A DNA stretch of 64,000 bases from Zonotrichia leucophrys gambelii (lineage: Eukaryota; Chordata; Aves; Passeriformes; Passerellidae): the NCBI RefSeq assembly GCF_028769735.1, contig NC_088171.1, positions 146,465,917 to 146,529,916 on the forward strand, written 5' to 3'. Of the stretch, positions 23,501 to 35,500 are shown one piece after another. A model generated the notes under the pieces. That model did not search any database, was not told the DNA's origin, and was given only the letters and a program-made list of their open reading frames with translations. The position numbers were made by a program, and so were the translations under genes. Numbering within the stretch: the stretch's first letter is position 1; every line of letters begins with the position of its first letter.

Positions 23501-26500
23501 ATACATGGGGATGGTTTTAAACTAAAGGAGGAGAAATTTGGATTATATGTTAGGAAGAAATTCTTCTCTGTGTGCTGAGGCACTGGCACAGGTTGCCCAG
23601 AGAAGCTGTGGAAGCCCCATCCCTTGCAGTGTTCCAGGTCAGGTTGGATGGGGCTCTGAGCAGCCTGGTCTAGGGGAAGGCATTCCTGCCCGTGGCAGGG
23701 GGTATGGAACTAGATGATATTTAAGGTCACTTCCACCCTAAACCCTTCTATGACCTGGTGGCTTTGACCTGTGTTGTTTTCTTCATGTGTGCTTGAACTG
23801 TTAAGACTGCTGTTGTCCAATTTGAAAAATCTTGAATAAAATTTTAGAAGAAAATGTCCCAGACTTCTGAATTTGAAGTTCTTAGAATATTCCTTTTTTA
23901 TCAGCTGATTAAATGGAGAGTATGGAGAAATTACCCTAATGGTACTTATAAATTATTTATTTATAGATGCACTTATATAGTTTGCAGACCTGAAATAATA
24001 GGCCTTGTTTGAAACCCTAATAATAGTTCACATAGTTCAGTATAACATTAATTAAAAACGCTGGTGTGTATTTCGATTACCACATAAGTGGCAAGTAGCT
24101 GGCTGTGGGATCAGGTCTATAAAGAACTGGAAGTGACTTATCCTTTAGATTAATGCCCTGATAGTGGAAAATGGATGTGATTTGCTTTCTTAACTTTTAG
24201 GTTATAGTTTAGACTTCACTGCTATGCTGAGCATTGTGCTAACATATTTTCTGCCTCTGAGTAGGTTGTAGGTCCTGAAGGTACAAATCCCTTATTTCTG
24301 TTCCTGTGTTCAAAGCAATGACCAAAGCTTCCAACGACTGCCTGGGCTAGGAGGCTGCTTGCTGTGATGCCTTGCATGAGGCTGGTGCTGAGTATTTATT
24401 TAGTTACTCTAGGCAATAGCTAAAGTACTCAACTTGCTGGATAGCCTCCTGCTTGGTCATTTTTCTGGGGAAAGAAGTGAAATGGATAGGAAATAGCTGA
24501 ATCAAAAGTACTTTTTTCCCCACTTGGATAAAGTATAAGGTAAAACTGTAGGTTTAATTCTTTACTGTTCTTTCAGACTGTTTTGCTTAACTTTGTATTA
24601 TTGCACTGGAGTAGTAGTAACTGGCTGGAGCTCAACCCTGTAGCTTGTATTTCAGTAAGTGTTTTAGCAGTGACTTCATTATTTCTAAGTCTGTACAAAT
24701 GATGCTAATCCCATAGGTATATCTTGTCAGCATCTGTATGAGGTATTTTTTGGCTTCTCATTTGGAAAGGTTTCATTGCTGCTATCAAAGCTGAGATTTG
24801 AAGCTTTTCTGCAGTGTCATTGGAAAAGAGCTGAGTGGAGGGAATGTAGAAAGCAAATGCAGTTCCTTTATTCAGGTTTGGTGCCTTAAACATGGCTGTG
24901 CATACTGTTAGTAATGGATGTCAAGCTGTGCTGTAATAAAACAAATGTTAGCATTATTTTTCTTTCATTTTATTGATGACTAATCATCTGTTTTAGCTGT
25001 ATCAATAATAGTCAATCAACTTTTTGTAATAACACCTTTTCCCCTTACAGTACTTCATCCTCAAAACAGCCATCCTGACATGGGAGAAATTTTACATGTA
25101 CCTAATTGAAATCCTAAAAGAATAGTGAATGCAATTTCAATTTAAGCCACAAAATGAAGAAATAAGAGCAGATGGCCCCTTCAGAAAAATAGATTCAACA
25201 GAATAGATATTCCTGGCCAGCTACATAGTTAATCTCATGCTTCTTGTCAAGGGGTACTGCCAATACATAGTTATTATGCAAGGATAAAGTAAAAGCTGTA
25301 TGAATTTAGTGATAAAAGCTTTCCTTCATTCCCAGCTCTTTCTGATAATTTAGTGTAATGTTCGTATTTTTAAAGTTACAGTTAGAGCAAGTATGAATAG
25401 TAATCTATTAAATTAGTTGTGTATGCTTTAGAAAGGGATCCTGCAAAAAGAGCAGCTCTGGGAATTTAGTTCCATTTATGATCTATGAAAATTCATGGTA
25501 GCATTTCCGGTATTTTCTGACTCTGTGACACACTGATGATTGAGTCTTTAAACCAACATGTCAGATTTGGTAGAGGGATTTGTGAGTTTTTCTCTCCTGT
25601 TGGCACGAGGAAGAGTTTCTATTCCCTATGGTTAAATGTTCTTTTCACAGTGGACAGTCAGATTTTTGAGTTCAGTGAAGCACCTTTATTTCTTGAGTGT
25701 ATGCAAAGTAACACATTCCAGCCTCTTTAGGTGGTTATTCTGTATTTGACTGGACGTGGCATTCCTGCACTTGCTCTAAGGTCGAGGGGGAAGTGAGATT
25801 TGAGACTTAGTAACACAGGACCTTTTCTCTAGGAAGACTTCGGGTGTGCACAAGTACCCATTGCAACTGTTTGAGTTTCTTCCCAAATGCTCTTTTTTCT
25901 TTGTTTCTCTCAAGTAGCAAGGAGCAATAGAAGTCTACCCATGAATTGGTTATTGCTGTCTCAGCTGTTCTTTGTCTTTTAGGTACTCCAAATTTCTGAA
26001 GCAGTTGTATTTTCTTAAAATTCGTTCTCTTTGTCCTCTGCCACATCTAGAAAAATAACTTCATTCTGTACTTTCAGAAAATGGAGCCATCAACATTTTC
26101 TTTCCCATATAAAAGCAATTTAAGCATCACTGAATCAAGAAGTAATGGCACCTCAGGTAGTTTGCGTTGGCACTTTTCTTATTGTTTCTTGGCAGACAGA
26201 AGTGATGAAGGAGCAGAAACTTGAATATATGGGGCTGTGAAGGCAGGTGGGGGACAAGCAGGGCAGGTGTCTGGTTAGAAGCAGCTTCTGCAAGTTCCCA
26301 GCATGACTGTTAAAAATATGATTGGTTTTGTTTTTGCTCTCTCACCTTGAATGTAGGTGAACTTCCCTGGCTGTGAATTGTTCTACTGCACTTAAAGGTG
26401 TCAGCTGTATTGTGCCTGTGACACTTTGTAGTAGTTGATTTTCAGTGTATAATCTGTAGAAATGTACTGAAATATGCTATTTAAACTATTGAATATAGGA

Positions 26501-29500
26501 ATTGCTCCCCTAAGAAGCCACGTGCTCATCACTGGGAAAAAATGTTCAGTGAAAGTTTGCATTCTGAAATTAGCTGGATGAAAACTAAAACAGTAACATG
26601 TCTAAAGTTAATTTATCAAATAACTTCATGACACAATTTGGCTGCAATACAGGCATCACATTTTAGATTTCTATATAAGCATTTGATTTTAAACTGTCTT
26701 CAAAACAAACCATTAAGACAAATGAATTTGCAATGTCTTGACTGCTGAGTAGTTGCACAGAACATGCAGTTTTCCTGATTCTTACAGTTATACCATAACC
26801 ACGTCTGTTGGAAAGCATCTCAGACCTTTAAAAATACTTTTTACTGAAGAAAGATGCTTTTTGTAAACAAATTTACTAGGTCAAAATATAACTTAACAAG
26901 AACTAATTGCTTAGTTACATTTAAAGTTAACATGAAGATAATTTCTTTAGAGAAAGATTGAGTCAGAGCTGTTTCTTACCACAAGTAAACCCACACCATA
27001 AATACTACTAAAACTGCAGTGTATTTTAGCTTTGTAAGGTGTGTTTCAGCAAAAGCTTACTTACGTAAGTTGGTAGTTAATTCAGATATTTTAGGTATAA
27101 AACATGGTTTGTTGTAGTTTTTCTTAAATTTGGAAAGATGCATAATGTTCTATTAGGTCAATGCTAGAAATACTGGTTTAAGAAAAATCGTTTTCTTCAT
27201 AGATGCCATGAAAGTTGGAAGATTGCCTTCCTCAGGGAAGGTGCTGCATGGACAGGCACATGGTCCTACAGAGGCAGAGATTTATCTGGAGCTGTAGATG
27301 TTGCTGCTTTCCTGCAAAGACTGATATGTTGAAAGATCTTTGGTCCTTTCCTTAAGATTTGCAGCTGGATTGAGTCCTTAAGATGGACTTTCAAGTTTTA
27401 TAACACTTCTAGGGGAGTCTGATCTTGTTCTACAATTCTGCAAAGTGGTTCAACTAATTTCATGAAAATAAGTTTAATAGCATAATATTTGGGAAAAAAA
27501 TTGAATGTGCTAGCAATATGTGTTATTCTGTGTAATATGTCTTCATTCACAGAAAATAATTTGGATTTGCCTGCTATTTACCATGTGGAAGGGATTGTAA
27601 TTAATGTTATCCCTCAGCTAGTTAATTTTTAACTTGGATGTTTGAAGTTTTTAACATCCAGTTTATGCTGAAGCTCATACAAAAAATTACCACACAAATT
27701 TCTTTAAGCTGCGCTTTCCCATAGGACAGTAGATGTGCAAGCTGCCTTTTCCTGCCAAGTTACATTACTGCAGCCCAGAACTGTAATGGGTGACAAAAAA
27801 TAAAAGTACTGTCTACAATAATTTTGTCAAAAGTGGTGCTTTACCTCTTTTATCTGCTGGCACTGAAAGTCATGGCCTTCTGAAGGAATCATTAAATGGT
27901 TTGGGTTGGAAGGACCTTAAAGGTCATCTGGTTCCAATCCCCCCTGCCATGGGCAAGGACACCTTCCACAAACAAGGACCAGCTTGTTTAAAGCCCAAAG
28001 CCCATCCAACCTGGCTTTGAGGTTAGAGGATTAGGGTTGTGTTAACCTAATCCAGGATGGTGTGTTGGAATTAGCCCCTTCTCTTTTACATGCACCAACT
28101 ACAGTTTGTATGTTTGTTTCTTACATCTGTGGGTAAGAATGCACAAATTCTTTAGGATGCTTTAGGTTGTTACTTTTTTCATAAATGTTATGAAAGCATT
28201 TTTAAAATTTGTGATTTTTTTTGTTGTTTTGCAGAGTAAAACATGCAACTCATCTATTTTATGACCCATGACATACATGTGTTTTTGTGGTTTTGTGTTC
28301 TTTCTATACAAGATTACTTTTTCACAGCACACTTGCACATCAGTTGTTTGTGCTTTAGTAAACAAAGTTTCAGACGTGGAATTTCTCAGGATTTTGAGAA
28401 ATTTACATCAAAGGAGCAGAAAGCTTGTGTTAAAAATCAGCAAAATGAGAAAATTACAAACAGTAGGCTGAAACAAGAGATTGTACATGAAGGCTACTCC
28501 AGTTTATGCTGTTTTTAATGGTTCATCTCTTAGAGGCTCTAAGCAGTGATTGCATTCACTTTGAGTTCACTCAATTACTGCAATGCCACAGAATATATAG
28601 ATGTTTTTTATCAGTTCTGTAGCAAGATTGTGGTTTTGCTTGTTGGTAGAGCTTATGAGGATCAGTGGGTGCGAATTTAAGTCATAGCAGTGTCTGGTGC
28701 TAACTCTGAATTAAATATAAGAATTTAAAAACACTATAGATATACTTGCAATAGCTTTATCTCGGTTCCTTTCCCTAACCTTGTGTGAAATATGGACAGT
28801 GACAAGTTTTTATTGGACAGAAAATGCATTTTGGACAATATTGCATTCTGGGAAGCAGTGGGAAGAGCTGCATGCTGTGTGCGCTTTCAGCCATGCACAA
28901 TGGAGAGACAGAACAATGGACTACTGTACCCTGGGTCTGTCCATATTTGTTTCTCTGGACTGTTTTAGCATTTCTATGATGAATGAATAACATTGATTTC
29001 TACCATGCTTTCAGGTAACAAATCATGGCTTTCTATGTTCCAGTATGTCATGAGAAATAAATCTTGGGCCAGGGTGAGGATTTATTCAAACTAGTATTTT
29101 TTTTTTAATTACCAAAGATGGAACAAATCTTTCTGCCAAAAAATAATTTCAAAACTCTTCAACAAAACAGCAGAAATCTTGCTAAAACTTGCATGAGAGG
29201 AAGGATCACCACTTCCACAGTGCTGGCAGTGCTGTTCTGATGCAGCCCAGGTGCTGGTGGCCTTTGCAAGTGCATTTTCCTGGCTGGTGCTCACCTTGTT
29301 TGAACTTCAGGTCCTCTTCTGCACAGCTGCTTCTGGCATTTGGTTTCCAGGCATGGGGTTCTCTTGCATGAGGTTATTCCTCCACAGGCACAGGTCTTTG
29401 CACTTCCCTTTGAGCTGCACAGGACTGCTGCCCATTCCTCCACCTCTTCCAGGCACTCCGAGTGTCATCACAACCCTCTGGTGTTTGGATCACTCCTGGT

Positions 29501-32500
29501 TTTCTGCTGTGTAAAGCTGCTGGAACTGCACTCTGTGCCATCATCCAGGTCACTGATAATGATGTTAAATTTCATTGACCCTCAGAGCTCACCACTGATG
29601 TCTGGCCTGGTTGTGATGCTCCTGACAGAGTCCTTTGAGCCAGGCAGGTCAGTTTGCTCTTTTCAGTCCGCCTCATGTCTCTGTCCTGTGCCTCATCAGT
29701 CCACATGAGGATGGGGTGTGGGAAGATTATCAACAGCCCTGCTACAGATGGGGTGTGGACACATCAGCTCTTGTCTCATCTCACATTGTTCATAGTGCTG
29801 TTTAGTGCGTATGACTTCCTTGCTCTAAGTTTGTGCAAACTGCTCTCATCTTGACCTTCTGGGCTTGGAAATGGTTTTCAAGAGCTGTTTGCTACATCAC
29901 CTTCCAAGAGATCAAGGTGAGACATACCTTGCTGTGGTGTCCCAGATCCTCCTCCCTGCTCCTGAAGACAGGACTGCTTTGCCTCAGTTATCGGTGACAT
30001 TCCCTGATCACCATCACCTTACCAAACAGTGGCCTGTTGATGGCATCAGCCACATCCCTCAGTATTTGTGTATGTTTCCTGAAACTTCTGCTGTAGTGAT
30101 GGTTTCAGGTAAATTGTGTAAGTTGTGTTTTACCGGTATTTATCAGTGGGATGTGACACATTCCTGAATTAAGGATTGCCAGAGTGTGAGGCTCTACCCT
30201 GGCCTTCTGTCATCGGGATGGAGGCTCTGGCAAAGCTCTAGTTGCCTAAAAGTGATTTTTAGAGAAGTAGAAGATAACACTTCTTGGTCTTGCTGATGGC
30301 CATATAAATCTTGCATAATGCTAAGTAAAGAGCTGTACACTTATTTATGTAAGTATCAGTTATACAAAACACAGGGATGTGTTTTGTTAGCATAGCTACC
30401 TTCTAGTATTAAATAGGGTTTGTTTCAATGTACTGGCAGATTCTTAGACTGCAGACTTTGCCAGTGCCTTAAAGTGTGGTCTTAATAGTGCTCAAGTCTA
30501 TTTATTTTAAGGGTCAACAACTGGATGTGCTATAGCTACTACCTCACCTTGACAATAGTTCAAAATGTGATATTTGCATATGGAGGAGCTGCAGGTTGTG
30601 TCCATTTTTTAGCTGAGATCTGATTTACACCTTTTCTTGTGCAAGTTGTCAGAGGAGTCACAGAAAGTTTGCAGTACTCTGTAGTGCTATGTACATGATA
30701 AGGAAGGAAGATTATAGGCCCTTCTTGATGTCTCACCAAAATGTCAAGTGAAATCTTGTGCAAGAGCTACCTGGCTGTGTTCATATGCTGGAATGAAAAA
30801 GGTGAAACAGCTGCTTGTAAGGACACTTGATACAGAATATAATTTCATTTGGCCTGAGTCCTATGCACCAAGTAGTGTAAGATGCTCTGTAAATTGGATT
30901 TTATTTTTAAGTTTCAGAACAAATGAGTTAACTTTTTGTAGTTAGTGAATCCCTGACCTTACTAATTTAGACATATTCATGCTTAAAGAAAGATCTGCAG
31001 TAGATAAATGTACAATAGATAGAGTGGGTAAATCATAGAGCTGATTTTAGCATTTTCTTATAAGTTATCTTCACAATGAGATAAATAATTTTCAGTGGAG
31101 TAGATTGAGGATATGGGACTGACGTCTACATCTACATCTTATTTTCTTCCTGAGCAAGACTAATTAAACATCTGTTAATACCTTACACATGATTTTGACA
31201 GTTCCTACTGTGGTACTTCCTCCCTTACTGCTAATATTAATCAGCTCAAACAGATTTTAGTGGAGTCATTTTTGATGTGAAGGTAATAGGTGTTCATTTA
31301 GATTTCAATTGCTTTAATAAAAAAGCACATTCAAAATATTTGTCATATTGGTGACTGAAATGTATTTTCAGATCAGTGCAGATAGTAGTACCTAGACTGT
31401 AAAATAGAACTTATAATGCCTGTGAATGCAATTTAAATAAAGATTGGTTTGAGTCCTTCAACAGGGATATTATTATTAATTTGAGGATTCTGAATGCTGT
31501 AGACATCATTCTGGCATGAACTGCTTATTTTATTGTAAATTGAAATTAGATTCATTGTCAGTTGCTTTTACAAAATTAAGGTGGCATATGAAAGACAGTT
31601 ATTTGGAATTCAACTATTGTAATAATGAGCATTACTTGAAACAAATTAGTGTGGTTTTTTTATGCACAATTCACACTCTTAATGCATTACTTTCTCTGCC
31701 AGTTCAGAATTAGGACCTATTATGGATGCAAAACTTGCAGTTTTTGAAAGGACTTTTTAAAGGATTAAAATGTTGGCTGAGGAGAATATGTGAGGTTTTC
31801 TGAGGCTCTTAAACGAATAGGGGTGGGTACATTAATAGAAAAACAGCATTAAAAATTGAAAACTGCTGCATTTTTTATTTGTGTTTTAGACCCATTCAGG
31901 ATGAGTTTAAATGTTGCCATTCCACATATATTAGTTTCCTTATTTTAAATATTTTGAGGCTATTTTTGTTTGGTTTTCCCTCTTTCCTTAGTTTTCCCTT
32001 TTATTTTTTTTTTATTAAGACACACTAATTAGTATTTACTTTGGAAACAGAGGGTAGAAAAAGGGATATTTGTCTAAGCATTTACTCATATCAGCAACTA
32101 GACATTGTTTTTGTGGAGTATTGGGATGCCATATACAGTTGAAATTGGGAAATTCTGCATTTTTTTGTGTGTCTACACAGAGAAACTTCTTTGAAGCAAA
32201 CTAGACTATGCTAGACATGTTTTATGATACTTAAAAGTAGGAGACTTAAGTTGCATCTTCTATTTAGTGCAGAAATTGGAGAAATTGGGAAGGTTGTGCA
32301 GCATCATGCTCGCCAAGAGGACAGGGAATGAGCAGTGGGTCTCTTAGAGGCTTGTAAGGAAGTCTATGAGGTTTATTTCAGCAAGCTTTTTGGAATGTAT
32401 TAAAGCCTTGGTGTGGTGATTCTAGTTCAAGTTGGTGCTGTGCAGTGCTGTTTTCAGCTCAAAAGATGAGAAATATTGGTTGGAGAGGTGCTGATTCAAA

Positions 32501-35500
32501 GAACTTTGAATCATCCTCTACTAGGACAGGGATTAAAGGAGTTCAGGGTAAAAAATGTATAATCTAAAGCACAATCAAGACCATTTTACTACAACAATAA
32601 TGAGATTAAGATATCATCAGTTTAATCAAACTTAGAATTGTAATTGGGTTCACCATCTTGTGCACTTTGGATTTACAGAACTCCTGGAAGTCAATTAGTC
32701 TCTGTGGGCAATTAGTCAGCATCCAGCACAGCAGATTTCTATGACTTGGCTTCATTGGGAAAATTTTCATTTTATTCTTTTATAAGAATAGGTATTCTTA
32801 AAATATGTCTTCTTGGATAAATGATGGGTTTTGCCACAGTGAAAATTTCCAAATAAACCGTATGGAATGCTGATATTGTCAGTTTTTTGTCCATTAAGGA
32901 TTTTTTTTTCTCTGAAATTCCCCTACAACTGACTTGGAGCCCCCTTTTCCTCTGGGAGCTTGTCTCTTACCAAAGCTTAACTGTGTTCCTTAAAGGGGGT
33001 CTTCATAAAATGCAAACTACTAAATTAAGGTCTGTTTTTTGTAGTACCATCACTTTGATTTGTTTCTGATGTGAAAGCAAAAGCAATCAGGCTGCCAGGG
33101 GAAATGGCCATCGAGCTCAGTGTTCTGTCTCCATCAATGGGCAAAAGCAGTGAGCTTTCAAGAGCTAAAAGGACAGGGGAAATATGTAAAGGTACTTAGC
33201 CTTCAGTTTGACTTAAGAGCTTTCTGAATTGAGGAGGGTGTGACTTTTCTAAGTCAACTGTGAAGCTGTGAGAATTCACTGAAATATATTGCTGTTGGGC
33301 TATGCTTCAGTAGTTGCACAACATGCTTGATTGAGTCAGTCTAAATTTTGATGTTTCCTTTTCTTAGATACAAGGCAATAAAATTGCCCAAATAAAGCAA
33401 AATCTATTGCTTCTATTGTATAATGTTAGTAATTTTCAAACCCACTTGATTTAGGAGTATTTTTAAAGGATAATGTAATTCTTAGAATATTTTCACTTTC
33501 AAAATGAATGTGGAAACTACTTCTAGTGCAATTGCAGTGCAGTTCCATCAATGCCCTGTTCTCTTAAGCTGTGATCATGTGGATATCCTTGAATGAGCCT
33601 TGCATTTTACACTTTTTCTTCCATCCATAGCAGGAAAAAGTTACTACAAAATTATTTGGATATAATGGTGTGTTTGGTAAGACATTGAATCTCAGGAAAT
33701 AAGGTAGAAACTTTCTTAAGGGTTTGCAGGCAGATTGACCTGGTTCCTGTTTCTCCTGATCTTGTGTAAAGGAAATATTGTCTTAAGGACAAATGCAGTA
33801 AACATTTCTGTTTATTTTTAGGTTGACATTAGTTCTTATATCTATTATATTGATTTACTACAGACAAATAGGGCATCACTTTGCTCAGCAGTAAACACAA
33901 GTATTTATATTGGCTTAGCTGAGGGAGCTGGAATCCTGGATTGTACTTCTGCCCCGGGAAGATTAATTCTAATTGAAGAATAATATGAAACAATTCTACT
34001 TCATCATTATCTGATGTATTTACCACTGTTGTTTGGTGAATTAAATGAGGACTAATCATTGCTTAGATCTCTGCTATGATTAAATCTAAAGAAAAAAAAT
34101 CCATCCATGCAGTTGTTACTGCATGCAGTTAAATTCCTGTTGCATTAGCTGCATCCTTGGTCTGAGAACATGAGATTTTAATCTCTAGCATTATGGGAAG
34201 CTTTAATCACATGTTTATTTACTTTCTGTGATCTAGGAAATGGCATTGCTTCATATAGCAAAGCAGTGCAGAATGTAATCTAAGGATTAAGAAAAGGCAA
34301 ATCTTCCTATCCATTTGACCTTGAAAATTTGATTGGATTTCCTGTGTGATCTGGCATGATTTTTCCCTAATTATCTAAAGCTTGATGTATGTGAATGATA
34401 TTTCAAGAGCTGTGCAGATATGGATAAAATTCCAATGCTTAGCTGTATTTCCTGTTCATTTTTGATTTCAAGTGCAAAGAAATAAAAAAAACCAGTAAAA
34501 TCTGAGATAAAATGTGTTCAGTGGACTGGACTTTGTTCATACAAAACTAAAGTCTTTTACAACAGCAATGAAGAGGAAGAAAGTCTTAAATCAGTTTGAT
34601 TAACATTAGACCATAGCAGGAAAAAATTACTTAATCTTACTTTGTACTGCTTTGGCAATGGTCTATAGCTGTTTGTTAGGAAAGTAATTTGTCTTTAAAA
34701 CAAACAGGGAAAATTGTGATCCCTTTTGCTGAGAGCTGATTTGCAACCTCTTAATGGGTTTCAGTAGCTTCTTCAAGCTAAAAAAAAGTTGTTTAAACAG
34801 TGCAAGTAAAAGAATAAAGGGTTTTTGCTTAAAATGGTCAATAAAGTGTGTAGATACTTGGCTTAGGAAAACTGATTTTTGGAGTAAGTAATGGGTTTCT
34901 TTTAATAACTTTAGTGGCTTGAAGCTCAGTATCTACCACAGCAAGAAGAGAATGGTCTTTTTATGTTTTTTATCAGCTCAAAGTAGTCCCATATTATGAA
35001 CATATTTAGCATTAATCACATTGTTGCAACCAAGTCCTTCAAATACCAATTCAAATAACTTTTCTGAGCTCAAGTATTTAGGAAATACAATTAGCACTGT
35101 ATTGATCTCTTAGGGGATTTATGCAGCTGGCTCAGCTAAAGAATTTTACTGAGGTAGAACTCTGTGCTTAACTCTTAAACTGCATTTTAAGTGCATCTGA
35201 GGTGTCTGAAACGACTCATTTCCAGGTGTAATATTTTTTTTGGCAATTTCTAGGAAGTTCCTTAGGCCACTGCTGATTCATAAAGTTGTGGTTCTCACTT
35301 TCAGGTGGGCAGGGGGATTGCAGTGTATGCCATGCTGTGCATTTGGGGAAAACAGCATATGGCTCAACATGAGAAAACAAATTTTTAGCTTTACCAGTTC
35401 ATAAAAACTTGGTGGGCTTTGATGTTGAAGGTACTTTTGTTTTGTAAGTTTAGATTCTTCAGGAAAATGTCCTTTACTGTAACAGTAACTACAGTGAGTG

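Noticed and set aside
34100..34135. Repeated TGCAGTT motifs and a small palindrome TGCATGCA-like stretch
   Set aside because: Short and of a size expected by chance in 64 kb.
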